The notes: generated by a model from the letters alone, not told the origin. A stretch of 64,000 bases of DNA from Fibrobacter succinogenes (GCA_902800345.1 CADCDO010000003.1:1-64000), one strand, 5' to 3'; positions 35,581-45,062 are shown, counted from the stretch's first letter. Translations and numbers: made by a program.

Positions 35581-36743
35581 TGCAAAAGAATACCGTCCTC
35601 TTCCTTGTCAATCACGATGTGGTGATTTACAACTTCCGCCTTGAATTGGTGGAACGCTTGATTGCGGACGGCCACGAAGTGCATATCAGCAGCCCCTACG
35701 GTGAACGAATCGATGACTTGGTCAAATTGGGCGCAGTCTATCACGAAATCAAGATTGCCCGCCACGGCACGAACCCGGTTACCGATAGCGCATTGATCTG
35801 GAACTACATCAAGCTTTTGAAACAGGTGAAGCCGGACATCGTGTTCAGTTACACGATCAAGCCGAACATTTATGGCGGAATCGCTTGCCGGTTGATGAAC
35901 GTGCCGCAAGTGGCAAACGTCACCGGCCTCGGCACAGCCGTCGAAAACCCCGGACTTACACAGAAGATTACACTGGCGCTCTACAGATTTGCATTCAAGA
36001 AAATCCAGCGGATATTCTTCCAGAATACAGAAAACAGGCAATTCTTTATAGACCATAATCTTTATACGGATAAACACGGACTACTCCCTGGCAGCGGCGT
36101 AAACCTTGAACGATTCGCCCCACTCCCCTACCCCGACGAAACGGACGGAATCCATTTCGTATTCATCAGCCGTATTATGCGTGAAAAAGGCATCGAACAA
36201 TACCTCGATGCGGCAAAACACTTCAAGGCTGCTGAGCCAGCCGAAGCACCTGACTCACGTCATTCTGAGCGAAGCGAAGAATCCAGTGCAGTTTCCACCT
36301 ATAAAGTCACTTTCCACATCTGCGGTTTCTGCGAAGCCGAATACCAGGGCAAACTTGAAGAATACGCCAAGAACGGCACTGTAGTCTATCACGGCATGGT
36401 CCGCGACGTTCGCGAAATTCTCAAGAACACGCATTGCACCATCCACCCGAGTTTTTACCCCGAGGGCATCAGCAATGTGCTCTTGGAAAGTTGCGCCTGC
36501 GCGCGCCCCATAATCACCACGGACCGTAGCGGTTGCCGCGAAGTGGTCGATGACGGCGAGAACGGTTTCGTCGTGAAACAGCGCGATTCAGAAGACCTTG
36601 TCCAGAAAATCGAGAATTTCCTAGCACTTTCTCATGAACAGAGAATCCAGATGGGGCTTGCCGGACGAGCGAAAATGGAACGCGAATTTGACAGGCAGGT
36701 TGTCGTGAATGCGTACTTGAAAGAAATGGAGATGGTGGGATGA
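35580..36743 (+). CDS. GT4 glycosyltransferase with repeat-derived insert
   Basis: A 387-residue retaining glycosyltransferase of family GT4 (GT-B fold). The N-terminal half has NHDVVIYNFRLELVERL and the acceptor-side GLGTAVENPG typical of WbpH/PglA-like enzymes. The donor half has FVFISRIMREKGIEQYLDAA and the nucleotide-sugar motif HPSFYPEGISNVLLESCACARPIITTD with the EX7E-type glutamates. Between strand and helix near residues 220-240 is a stretch (DSRHSERSEESS) encoded by a dispersed palindrome at 36258-36288. The frame remains open, so the insert is probably an exposed loop. It overlaps both neighbours by a few bases. Confidence 0.87.
   Translation: MQKNTVLFLVNHDVVIYNFRLELVERLIADGHEVHISSPYGERIDDLVKLGAVYHEIKIARHGTNPVTDSALIWNYIKLLKQVKPDIVFSYTIKPNIYGGIACRLMNVPQVANVTGLGTAVENPGLTQKITLALYRFAFKKIQRIFFQNTENRQFFIDHNLYTDKHGLLPGSGVNLERFAPLPYPDETDGIHFVFISRIMREKGIEQYLDAAKHFKAAEPAEAPDSRHSERSEESSAVSTYKVTFHICGFCEAEYQGKLEEYAKNGTVVYHGMVRDVREILKNTHCTIHPSFYPEGISNVLLESCACARPIITTDRSGCREVVDDGENGFVVKQRDSEDLVQKIENFLALSHEQRIQMGLAGRAKMEREFDRQVVVNAYLKEMEMVG
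36258..36288 (+). repeat. Dispersed palindrome inside the GT4 gene
   Basis: The 31 bases begin CGTCATTCTGAGCGAAG and end GAATCCAGTG, a variant of the family found at 10419, 11606 and 31121. It is read in frame and gives RHSERSEESS. Confidence 0.85.
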
Positions 36744-37288
36744 ATAAATTTGTAAGAGCAGCAGTATGCGTACCTTGTGGATTTGTAAAGATGACTTTGA
36801 ATAAGCTGTTTCATCCAATGAATTTCAAGGGACCTGTAATCAGTCTCGTTTCTCCGTTCTCCGAAATCACAATTTCTGGTGGCAAATTATCTATAGGAAA
36901 AGCCTTTAAAATGCGCGATGGCGCTAAAATCCGGGTTAGGAAAGGCGCTGAATGCATAATTGGAAATAATGTTTCTGTTAATTCTAACAATATGATTGCT
37001 TGCCACGAAAGAGTTGTCATTGGAGATAATGTTCAATTAAGTCCCAATGTCCAGATTTATGACCATGATCATGATTTTCGTGCAGCGGGAAGTCTTGCGG
37101 CAATGAAATATAAGACTTCTCCTATTGACATTGGCAACAATGTATGGATTGGAGCAAATACAGTAATTCTTCGCGGTACAAAAATTGGCGATAATTGCGT
37201 AGTTAGAGCAGGTTGCGTGTTGAAAGGGAATTTCCCTGCAAATAGCGTAATCGTACAGAAACGTCAGACTTCAGTAGAGGCTTTTTAG
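36740..37288 (+). CDS. Hexapeptide-repeat acyltransferase (WcaF/maltose acetyltransferase-like)
   Basis: A 182-residue left-handed beta-helix acetyltransferase that probably O-acetylates a sugar of the polysaccharide. Hexapeptide turns are visible from about residue 50 (ISGGKLSIGKAFKMRDGAKIRV) to 165 (IGNNVWIGANTVILRGTKIGDNCVV). The catalytic His lies in IYDHDHDFR, the motif typical of WcaF/WbbJ-type enzymes. The start overlaps the GT4 stop (ATGA), and the next gene begins on the base after its stop. From here to 48.4 kb the DNA is clearly A/T-richer than before. Confidence 0.88.
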   Translation: MNKFVRAAVCVPCGFVKMTLNKLFHPMNFKGPVISLVSPFSEITISGGKLSIGKAFKMRDGAKIRVRKGAECIIGNNVSVNSNNMIACHERVVIGDNVQLSPNVQIYDHDHDFRAAGSLAAMKYKTSPIDIGNNVWIGANTVILRGTKIGDNCVVRAGCVLKGNFPANSVIVQKRQTSVEAF

Positions 37289-38440
37289 ATGGAGCACAAA
37301 GGAACAATCATCTATATCGGTGGCTTTGAAATGCCCGATAAGAATGCTGCGGCTCATCGCGTTTTGAACAACGCCAAAATATTTCATGAACTTGGCTACC
37401 ATGTCGTTTTTTGCGGAGTAGATCACGATATCACGGAAAACGCAAAATCTATAACCAAAATTGGCTCGTTTGACAACATCCCTGCCGCATATCCCAAATC
37501 TAACAAGGAATGGGTTAAACAACTGATTGATTTTTCTCATATCGAGAAAACATTTAATCAATATTCGGATGTAAAATATGCCATAGCATATAATATGCAC
37601 GCCATTCCTTTGGCCAAACTTTTGCACTATTGTAAAAATAGGAATATTAAGGTCATTGCGGATGCAACCGAGTGGTATGAAAATAAGTTTTCACTCAATC
37701 CAGTGAAACTTATAAAGTGTATAGATACGTTTATTGTAATGCGCTATTTGCAAAAAAAAGTAGATGCGATGATTGCGATTAGCACATATCTGGAGAAATA
37801 TTACTCAAAACATGTTAAAAGCATTGTTGTTGTGCCGCCCTTGGTTGATTTGACCGAAAGTATTTGGCATGTTTCAGACATAGAAAAAGAAGATTGCGTC
37901 GAATTCGTTTATTCCGGTTCGCCAGGCACTGGAAAAGATAAAGACAAATTGGGTGAAATAATAGAGGCTTTTGGAGCTTTGGATGAAACGTGTAAATATC
38001 TGTTCACCATAATCGGATTGACACACGACCAGTTTGTCAAGATATTTCCTGAATGTCAAAAAACTCTTTTACGTATAAAAGACCATATTTGTTTTAAGGG
38101 TCGTGTTTCTCATCAAGAAAGTATCAAAGCCTTGTATAAGGCTGATTATTGCATCTTTATTAGAAATCGAAGTCGAAAAAATATGGCAGGGTTCCCAACG
38201 AAATTTGTTGAATGCTGTACCAGTGGTATAAATATCATTGCCAACGATGTAAGTGATATTGGTAGATATTTTCCTATAGATCAGGACAATTGCTTAATTA
38301 ACGAATTTTCTGAAAAAAAATTGTCTGAAATTATAAAAAATCGATTGGTTCGGAAAAATAAATCTCGGAATGATTCCTTGCATGAAACATTTGATTTTCA
38401 TCAATATATTTCTGTTTTTAAGGATTTTATAGAGGCGTAA
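37289..38440 (+). CDS. GT4-like glycosyltransferase
   Basis: A 383-residue GT-B fold glycosyltransferase. The N-terminus has a Rossmann-like start (IIYIGGFEMPDKNAAAHRVLNNAK). The C-terminal donor domain has FVYSGSPGTGKDKD, ICFKGRVSHQESIKALYKADYCIF and a Glu at FVECCTSG in the position of the GT4 nucleotide-sugar contact. The sequence is divergent from the upstream GT4. Donor and acceptor are not predictable. It starts immediately after the acetyltransferase stop and is part of the AT-rich block. Confidence 0.78.
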   Translation: MEHKGTIIYIGGFEMPDKNAAAHRVLNNAKIFHELGYHVVFCGVDHDITENAKSITKIGSFDNIPAAYPKSNKEWVKQLIDFSHIEKTFNQYSDVKYAIAYNMHAIPLAKLLHYCKNRNIKVIADATEWYENKFSLNPVKLIKCIDTFIVMRYLQKKVDAMIAISTYLEKYYSKHVKSIVVVPPLVDLTESIWHVSDIEKEDCVEFVYSGSPGTGKDKDKLGEIIEAFGALDETCKYLFTIIGLTHDQFVKIFPECQKTLLRIKDHICFKGRVSHQESIKALYKADYCIFIRNRSRKNMAGFPTKFVECCTSGINIIANDVSDIGRYFPIDQDNCLINEFSEKKLSEIIKNRLVRKNKSRNDSLHETFDFHQYISVFKDFIEA

Positions 38441-38443
38441 AAA

Positions 38444-39400
38444 ATGATAATAAATGTAGCATACGCCTGTAATGAATTCTATATGGAACAAACGACCGTT
38501 TCGTTGTTATCGTTGTTCGATTCTAATAAACATTTAGATAAGATTAATGTTTATTTTATTGATATGGGCATTTCAGAAACGTCTAAAAAAGAACTTCATG
38601 AGTTGATTAATCAACTCAATGGTTCCTTACAGATAATCCCTTTTAAAACTATAGCGTATGATTTGAATATAAATAATACTGGACGCCATATTGAAAGTGT
38701 TTATGCAAAGATTTTTTTCGGACGAATTCCTAACATAAATAGAATCCTTTATTTGGATAGTGATGTGGTGGTGGTTGACAAATTAGATGATTTTTGGAAT
38801 TCTAATTTAAAAGACAAATACTGTGCTTGTGTGAGGACATTGGCTTCAAGAAAATTGTGTCAGCAACTAGGCGTAGATGAAAATTCTGATATTGTAAACG
38901 ACGGTGTTGTGCTGATGAATTTGGAAAAGTGGCGGAACGATTCAATATTGGAAAAATGTCTTGCATATATATCTAAATGGAATGGAAATCCCCCGGTTTT
39001 AAGCGAGGGTACGATAAATGCAGTCTGTAATGGTAAAATTTTAGTTGTAAGCCCTAAATACAATTTGATGTCAGGCTTGGTTGAGGGTTCTGAAAAAAAA
39101 TTTGAGAAATTAACGGAAAGACCATTTTATAGTCAGAAAGTATTAAATGATGCTCGAACAAATCCCTGTATTATTCACTATCTCAGCGGTTTTTATAACA
39201 GACCCTGGTGTAAAAAATGTTCACATCCAATGAAAAGCGTATATTTGAAATATCGCAAACAGACAAAATGGCGAGACAAGCCTCTTTCTAGAAAAAAAAT
39301 ATCCCTGAGATTACGAGTGATTGGAACCTTGTTAAAATTACTTCCTATAGAAATATTTACATCTATCAGACATCATATTGGGAAAAAATATTATGCTTAA
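38444..39400 (+). CDS. GT8 glycosyltransferase
   Basis: A 318-residue retaining glycosyltransferase of family GT8 (LgtC/glycogenin type), probably transferring galactose or glucose. It starts with the family pattern (NVAYACNEFYMEQTTVSLLSL) and has RILYLDSDVVV containing the metal-binding DxD, then NDGVVLMNLEKWR and a C-terminal HYLSG with the second metal His. The C-terminus is basic (KYRKQTKWRDKPLSRKK), probably for membrane contact. It is in the AT-rich block and overlaps the start of the polymerase gene. Confidence 0.9.
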   Translation: MIINVAYACNEFYMEQTTVSLLSLFDSNKHLDKINVYFIDMGISETSKKELHELINQLNGSLQIIPFKTIAYDLNINNTGRHIESVYAKIFFGRIPNINRILYLDSDVVVVDKLDDFWNSNLKDKYCACVRTLASRKLCQQLGVDENSDIVNDGVVLMNLEKWRNDSILEKCLAYISKWNGNPPVLSEGTINAVCNGKILVVSPKYNLMSGLVEGSEKKFEKLTERPFYSQKVLNDARTNPCIIHYLSGFYNRPWCKKCSHPMKSVYLKYRKQTKWRDKPLSRKKISLRLRVIGTLLKLLPIEIFTSIRHHIGKKYYA

Positions 39401-40547
39401 TTTATTTTTGTTTCTTTTGTTTTTTTTGTTTATATCGTTGATTTTTGATTATTATTGTCGAATTAAGAATGTCAATGATTCTTTGTATGATGAAAGTGTA
39501 AAAAAAACAAGTCTAAAAACAATGGGATTTATTCTATTGCTCGTTTTAATACCCGCTTTTTTAGTTGCTATGCGATCAGAAAATACGGGGGTAGACACAA
39601 AGCGATATTTGGATTTGTTTTTATATGGTGAAAACTATATGTGGCGAAGAGCTTTAGAATCCTATGAATTTCTTTTTTGGGGGGGGTGCATTTTTTTTAA
39701 CAAAATTGGAGGAGAAAGACTTGCATTTTTTTTCTTCGCAACATTATCTCTATTTATTCCTTTAATGACAATTTATAAGTTATCTAAGAAGGTAAATGTA
39801 TTTGTTACTACATTTTTATTCTTGTTACTTTTTTACCAAGAATGTTTTAATGCAATGCGTCAAATGCCTGCCATTGCAATTGTTTTTCTTTCATACACTT
39901 ATATTTTTGAAAGAAAAATAATTCCATACACAATATGTATACTTATTGCATCCATGTTCCATTCAACGGCTCTTTTGGCATTGCCTATATATTTATTATA
40001 TAATTACAAATTAAAAAGTGTAACAGATTACTTAAAACAAATATTTTTATTTGTTTTTTTGGTATTTGCGGTGCCAACTTTATATAATAGTATACTTCAG
40101 TTACCAATAATGAGTAGATATTCTTCTTATGTAATGCTATACAATGCAGATACTTTAGAGAATTCAATAAAATCATTTGCTATTTGCTATTTACCTTCTG
40201 CAGTTTTACTATTCTTTTCTAGTATATCTCAAAAGAAAAGCCGTTTTAATTGGAATGTCTTAGAATTTCAATTCTTTTGGAATGTTACAAGCGTTTTTTT
40301 AATGCTGATTATATTTAGAATATGGTCGAATTATTTTTTTAGAATTGCTTTTTATTATCAGTTAGGCGTTGTTTTATTCGCAGGATGGTCTGGAAAAACA
40401 GCTATTGAATTTCAAAACAAGCCCTTTTATTTAAAACCCATTTCAAGCATATATTTGACTGTGGCATTTTTTATCATTTATTTTGTGTATTTAAATTATT
40501 TCCATAATCTAAATAGTAGTGCTCTAATCAACTTCCATATAATGTGA
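39393..40547 (+). CDS. wzy: O-antigen/exopolysaccharide polymerase (Wzy, EpsG-like)
   Basis: A 384-residue integral membrane protein with about ten to twelve hydrophobic segments and the EpsG-family pattern near its N-terminus (AMRSENTGVDTKRYLDLF). A conserved central block follows (LFYQECFNAMRQMPAIAIVFLSYTYIFERK, then SMFHSTALLALPIYLL). It would polymerise repeat units at the periplasmic face. The ATG at 39393 overlaps the end of the GT8 gene; a TTG upstream in frame is less likely. The base composition is very A/T-rich, the usual state of wzy genes. Confidence 0.85.
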   Translation: MLNLFLFLLFFLFISLIFDYYCRIKNVNDSLYDESVKKTSLKTMGFILLLVLIPAFLVAMRSENTGVDTKRYLDLFLYGENYMWRRALESYEFLFWGGCIFFNKIGGERLAFFFFATLSLFIPLMTIYKLSKKVNVFVTTFLFLLLFYQECFNAMRQMPAIAIVFLSYTYIFERKIIPYTICILIASMFHSTALLALPIYLLYNYKLKSVTDYLKQIFLFVFLVFAVPTLYNSILQLPIMSRYSSYVMLYNADTLENSIKSFAICYLPSAVLLFFSSISQKKSRFNWNVLEFQFFWNVTSVFLMLIIFRIWSNYFFRIAFYYQLGVVLFAGWSGKTAIEFQNKPFYLKPISSIYLTVAFFIIYFVYLNYFHNLNSSALINFHIM

Positions 40548-40554
40548 GATAAAA

Positions 40555-41364
40555 ATGAATCTTATAAAAAAAACTCTTTTACAAATAGAACTGTTTTTGA
40601 AAAATATATTATCTTTTTTCTTCAAAAGAATTTTTTTATCTTTTTATTTAAAAGTTGACCATTACAAACTTCCAATATATATTATTTCTTATAATCGATT
40701 AAGTTTTTTAAAACAGACGGTTGATTGGTTGCGTTCTTATGGTTACAAAAATATCAATATTATTGACAATCATTCGGATTACCAACCGCTTTTAGATTAT
40801 TATCGAGATTGTGGTTGCAATGTGATTAGAATGAAAAAAAATTATGGGCATCTTGTTTTTCACAAACATTTTCGCTTCTTTTTTATACGAAATTTCACAT
40901 TTTATGTGCTAAGCGATCCTGATTTGACTCCAATAAAAGAATGCCCTCCAAATTTTATTGAAGTTTTTTTTAAAGTGATGCAAAACAATCTCGGTTACTC
41001 AAAGGTTGGTTTTTCTTTAAAATTAGATGATCTTCCTGACGATTACTATTTAAAAGAGGAAGTTTTATTATGGGAATCAAAGTTCTATAAACATGAAATT
41101 GGAAATACTCCTGTGAAATTATATGATGCTAATATTGATACGACTTTTGCTATTAATTCGCCTAAAATTTTTGTTGCCTATTTAAATAGGTATAAGGGAG
41201 TTCGAACAGGAGTTCCGTATCAAGTCCGTCATTTGCCTTGGTACGGAGAAAAAGAGTCTGATGAACTAATTCATTATCAGCAAACGCTTCGAAAAGATGT
41301 ATCTAATTGGAATGGGAATATTTCAAAAGAACGTATGCAGAAAAGAATAAAGAAACACATGTAA
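40555..41364 (+). CDS. GT2-like glycosyltransferase
   Basis: A 269-residue protein with a GT-A-like core: LPIYIISYNRLSFLKQTVDWLRS (start of the Rossmann half), NINIIDNHSDY, and SDPDLTPI as DxD-type metal site near residue 122. The first about 35 residues are basic and hydrophobic (KNILSFFFKRIFLSFYL), suggesting membrane attachment. It is shorter than typical GT2 enzymes and diverges in the C-terminal part. It lies between wzy and the WbsX-type gene; the sugar is unknown. Confidence 0.72.
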   Translation: MNLIKKTLLQIELFLKNILSFFFKRIFLSFYLKVDHYKLPIYIISYNRLSFLKQTVDWLRSYGYKNINIIDNHSDYQPLLDYYRDCGCNVIRMKKNYGHLVFHKHFRFFFIRNFTFYVLSDPDLTPIKECPPNFIEVFFKVMQNNLGYSKVGFSLKLDDLPDDYYLKEEVLLWESKFYKHEIGNTPVKLYDANIDTTFAINSPKIFVAYLNRYKGVRTGVPYQVRHLPWYGEKESDELIHYQQTLRKDVSNWNGNISKERMQKRIKKHM

Positions 41365-41379
41365 TATTTGAAGGTTGTA

Positions 41380-42471
41380 ATGACTAAGCCACGAGTAATT
41401 GCCTTTTATTTGCCTCAATTTTATCCGACTCCCGAGAATGACGAATGGTGGGAACCTGGATTTACAGAATGGACCAATGTAGTTCGTGCAAAGCCCTTGT
41501 TTAAGGGGCATTATCAGCCAAGGATTCCGCAAGAGTTGTCTTTTTATGATCTTCGTGTTCCTGAAACTCGCGAAAGGCAAGCTGAATTAGCTAGTGAGGC
41601 AGGAATTGAAGGTTTCTGCTATTGGCATTATTGGTTTGGTAATGGGAAACGTTTGTTAGACAGGGTTTTTCGTGAGGTGGTTGAATCGGGTAAACCTAAT
41701 TTTCCATTCTGTCTTTGTTGGGCAAATCATAGTTGGTTTCAGAAAACTTGGAATCCTAATCTTCCAAACAGACTTCTTATTGAACAAACCTATCCTGGCG
41801 TTGATGATTATACTGCGCACTTTAAGGAAATGCTTCCCGCATTCAAAGATAAACGATATATAAGAACATCTGAGGGAAAGTTGCTATTTGGCATATTTGA
41901 CCCCGTTAGTTTTTCTGATTTTGAATTATTTAAAGACACGTGGAACACTCTTGCAATAGATAATGGACTTGTTGGCTTTGTTTTTTTTGCCTATACGCCT
42001 GGTGAAAAAAAATTAAATATTGCTGAATCATATAATTACAATAGATATGTTTACGAAGCAATGAATGATGCTTATGAAAATTTTGATGTTAAAAGATTCA
42101 CCTTTAAATGGGCGATAAGGCGAATAAAGTTGTGGCTGCATCGACCGATTAGAATGATTAATTACTCAAAATATGTTGAATGTGCAATAAGTCGTTTCAA
42201 ACAACTAGAAAATGTGACTCCATGTATTGATCCGATGTTTGATCACTCTCCTCGTAGCAAGGGGGCGCAACAAATTTTACACAACAACGATCCTAAACTT
42301 TGGGGAAAATTGTGTCGTGAAGTAAAGAAAATCGTTGAATCAAATCCAAATGACAAGGATAAATTCATATTTATTAAAGCTTGGAATGAATGGGGCGAAG
42401 GTAACTATATGGAACCAGATTCTCGTTTCGGTAAAGCGTATATAGAAGAGGCAGGAAAGGTATTTAAATAA
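41380..42471 (+). CDS. WbsX-family protein (GH99-like, polysaccharide biosynthesis)
   Basis: A 363-residue protein of the glycosyltransferase WbsX/GH99-like family common in O-antigen clusters. Signatures are AFYLPQFYPTPENDEWWEPGFTEWTNV, GFCYWHYWFGNGKRLLDR, CWANHSW, and the C-terminal KAWNEWGEGNYMEPD with paired Glu residues. The family has a TIM-barrel fold related to endo-alpha-mannosidases but is annotated as a transferase from context. The ATG at 41380 is chosen because GAAGG lies six bases upstream; an in-frame TTG at 41368 lacks this. It is followed after 10 bases by the ThDP enzyme gene. Confidence 0.88.
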   Translation: MTKPRVIAFYLPQFYPTPENDEWWEPGFTEWTNVVRAKPLFKGHYQPRIPQELSFYDLRVPETRERQAELASEAGIEGFCYWHYWFGNGKRLLDRVFREVVESGKPNFPFCLCWANHSWFQKTWNPNLPNRLLIEQTYPGVDDYTAHFKEMLPAFKDKRYIRTSEGKLLFGIFDPVSFSDFELFKDTWNTLAIDNGLVGFVFFAYTPGEKKLNIAESYNYNRYVYEAMNDAYENFDVKRFTFKWAIRRIKLWLHRPIRMINYSKYVECAISRFKQLENVTPCIDPMFDHSPRSKGAQQILHNNDPKLWGKLCREVKKIVESNPNDKDKFIFIKAWNEWGEGNYMEPDSRFGKAYIEEAGKVFK

Positions 42472-42481
42472 GGAAAATAAA

Positions 42482-44236
42482 ATGATTTCTGGCTATTCCC
42501 ACAATCTAAGTATTCAAATTCTTGTCGACCTTCTGATAAAACATGGAATAAAAAAGGCCGTTGTTTCTCCAGGAACAACGAATTTAGAATTCATTGCGGC
42601 ATTACAATATAATGGTGATTTTGAAATTTATTCTTCTATTGATGAACGAAGTGCTGCCTATATGGCTTGCGGAATTGCAGAAGAATCTAGCGAACCCGTA
42701 ATCATAGCATGCACTGAATCAACAGCCTCACGAAACTATTTTCCAGGCCTAACAGAGGCTTATTATAGAAAATTGCCAATTATTGCTGTTACGGGAATAC
42801 ATAGATATTATCATATTGGCACATTGTTTCCGCAGGTCATTGATAGAAGCGTGTCGCCCAATGATATTGCCGTATGCAAAGCACAACTTCCTATAATAAA
42901 AGATAAAGAGGATATTAAGCAGACGGAATTGCTCGTCAATAAAGCTTTGCTAGCTGCGAAAAGTTCTAACTCAGGGCCGGTGCATATCGACCTTCCTTGT
43001 TGTAATGACGATTATGATTTTTCGTGCAAGGAATTGTATAATGCTCATAAAATTGACCGTTATGAGGTCGGTGACAAATTCCCTGATTTGCCTAATGGTA
43101 AAATAGCGGTATATGTTGGTAGCCATAGGAATTTTACAGAAGAAGAAACAGAAAAATTGGATGCTTTTTGTGCGTGCCATAATTCGGTTGTTTTCTGTGA
43201 CCATACTAGTGGATATCATGGTAAATATGCCGTCTATGCCGGATTGTTGTCTGTACAGAGAAAAAAATACGACATAATGAGCAATATTATGTGTGTTATT
43301 CATATTGGCGAGCAGATGGCTGATTGGCCCACTATGACAAGGTTAAAAGCGGCGAAAACAACATGGCGTATTAGTCCTGATGGCGAGTTGAGGGACACTT
43401 TTGGAAATTTGTCAAATGTGTTTAAAATGCCGTTGATCACTTTTTTAAAACATTATATTGATGATGGAGAAAAAAAAGATGCATATTATAAGGAGTGCTC
43501 AGCGACAAAAGCTACGCTGAAGATTCCTTACGACAAGCTCCCTCTTTCAAATGTTTATGCAGCATCTAAAATATCTGCTGTATTGCCCTCTGACTCAATT
43601 CTTCATATTGGAGCCAGCAATACCGTAAGAGCCTGGTCTTTATTTGATCTGCCTAACGGCGCAAAGTCTTATGGTAATGTGGGGTGTCGAGGAATTGACG
43701 GCGTTCTTTCTTCTGCTGTGGGGGCCTCTTTAGCGGACAACAAGCATCTACATTTTTGCGCAATTGGTGATCTGATGTTTTATTATGACATGAATTGCTT
43801 AGGTAACAGGGACATTTCAGGTAATTTAAGAATCATTCTGATAAATAATAATGGTGGTGGCATCTTCAAGCAGAGTGTTGCTCCAGGTTATAGATTTTTT
43901 GGTGATAAGGCAACTGATGAATATATTGCCGCGGCTAACCACTTTGGTCGAGGTGAAAAAAATGTTATTAAGAATTATGTTGAATCACTAGGGTTTAAGT
44001 ATATATCAGCCAAGACGAAAGAAGAATTTGATTCTGTGTATAGTACATTTGTCTCTGACAAAAACACCAACAGTCCTGTTTTCTTTGAGGTGTTTACGAA
44101 GGATTCTGACGATAGAAAAGCTTTTGATATTATGAGTTCTATTGACGCACCTCCCGAGAACCATGCCAAGCAAGTGGCAAAGCAGTTGCTTGGCCCAAAA
44201 GGGATTGATGCTGTTAAGAAGCTGATTGGACGATAG
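42482..44236 (+). CDS. ThDP-dependent enzyme, MenD-like, within sugar locus
   Basis: A 584-residue thiamine-diphosphate enzyme similar to MenD (SEPHCHC synthase). The N-terminal Pyr domain has VVSPGTTNLEF and the ThDP-activating Glu in SSIDERSAAYMACGIA (about residue 57). The C-terminal PP domain has CAIGDLMFYYDMNCL...IILINNNGGGIFKQ, the metal/ThDP motif in the form typical of MenD (NNDGGGIF). No other men genes are near, and the next gene is an aldo/keto reductase. A comparable pair, YerE (ThDP) plus reductase, builds the two-carbon branch of yersiniose in Yersinia. A role in making a branched or unusually substituted sugar is therefore plausible. A horizontally acquired true MenD is the alternative. 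Confidence 0.8.
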   Translation: MISGYSHNLSIQILVDLLIKHGIKKAVVSPGTTNLEFIAALQYNGDFEIYSSIDERSAAYMACGIAEESSEPVIIACTESTASRNYFPGLTEAYYRKLPIIAVTGIHRYYHIGTLFPQVIDRSVSPNDIAVCKAQLPIIKDKEDIKQTELLVNKALLAAKSSNSGPVHIDLPCCNDDYDFSCKELYNAHKIDRYEVGDKFPDLPNGKIAVYVGSHRNFTEEETEKLDAFCACHNSVVFCDHTSGYHGKYAVYAGLLSVQRKKYDIMSNIMCVIHIGEQMADWPTMTRLKAAKTTWRISPDGELRDTFGNLSNVFKMPLITFLKHYIDDGEKKDAYYKECSATKATLKIPYDKLPLSNVYAASKISAVLPSDSILHIGASNTVRAWSLFDLPNGAKSYGNVGCRGIDGVLSSAVGASLADNKHLHFCAIGDLMFYYDMNCLGNRDISGNLRIILINNNGGGIFKQSVAPGYRFFGDKATDEYIAAANHFGRGEKNVIKNYVESLGFKYISAKTKEEFDSVYSTFVSDKNTNSPVFFEVFTKDSDDRKAFDIMSSIDAPPENHAKQVAKQLLGPKGIDAVKKLIGR

Positions 44237-44244
44237 GGGCATTT

Positions 44245-45054
44245 ATGGATGAATGTCTGATATTTGGAACTGGCGCTTCTGCGGCAAAAGACTATGATGG
44301 TCTTAAAAGAGTTGTATCTTGCGCTGCAACTTGTGGTATCAGAATGTTTGATACTGCACCTAGTTATGGGGTTGAAGAAATCCTAGCTAAAGTGATTTTT
44401 GATGTTTCCCAAGAAAAAGGCTTAAGTAGAGAAGATTTTATTATACAAACGAAAATAGACGCTTGGCAAATGGTGGAAGGAAATGTCGAAAAATTTGTTG
44501 ATTGTGCCTTGCAAAAGATGAAACTTCAATATATTGATAACCTTCTTATTCATTGGCCTTTGCCTGATTTCTTGGATGATACCTGGAATAAAATGAAATT
44601 AATGAAGAAATCTGGAAAAGTACGGAAAATAGGGATTTGTAATGTTCGTACACGTCATTTGAATTTGTTTGATAAACGTGGCGTTTCTCCTGATATTATT
44701 CAAATTGAAAGGAATCCTTTGCGTACTTGCGAACGCGAAATAGAATTCTGTAAACAAAAGGGAATAGAGATACAAGCGTATTCTCCATTATGCAAGATGG
44801 ACAGAAGACTTGCTGATAGTTCGGTAATAAAAAAATTTTCTGAAAAATACAACAAGAACATCGGTCAAATTATTTTAAGATGGCATTTAGATACCGGAGT
44901 CAGTCCTATTTTCACGTCTACAAAGGATTATAGAATTCGCGAATATATGGATTTGTTTGACTTTGCTCTTAGTGAAGATGATGTTGCTGCAATTTCAGCG
45001 TTGAACATCAACTATAAATATTATTTAGAATCCTGTCTCTGTCCTGGATTTTGA
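44245..45054 (+). CDS. Aldo/keto reductase
   Basis: A 269-residue NAD(P)H-dependent reductase with a TIM barrel. The catalytic tetrad is visible as Asp and Tyr in RMFDTAPSYG, Lys in IQTKIDAW and His in LLIHWP. The cofactor end shows FTSTKDYRIREYMDLFDFALS. It starts eight bases after the ThDP enzyme. Its position suggests that it reduces the keto product of that enzyme on a nucleotide-linked sugar. That coupling is inferred from gene order only. Confidence 0.88.
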   Translation: MDECLIFGTGASAAKDYDGLKRVVSCAATCGIRMFDTAPSYGVEEILAKVIFDVSQEKGLSREDFIIQTKIDAWQMVEGNVEKFVDCALQKMKLQYIDNLLIHWPLPDFLDDTWNKMKLMKKSGKVRKIGICNVRTRHLNLFDKRGVSPDIIQIERNPLRTCEREIEFCKQKGIEIQAYSPLCKMDRRLADSSVIKKFSEKYNKNIGQIILRWHLDTGVSPIFTSTKDYRIREYMDLFDFALSEDDVAAISALNINYKYYLESCLCPGF

Positions 45055-45062
45055 GGTATAAC

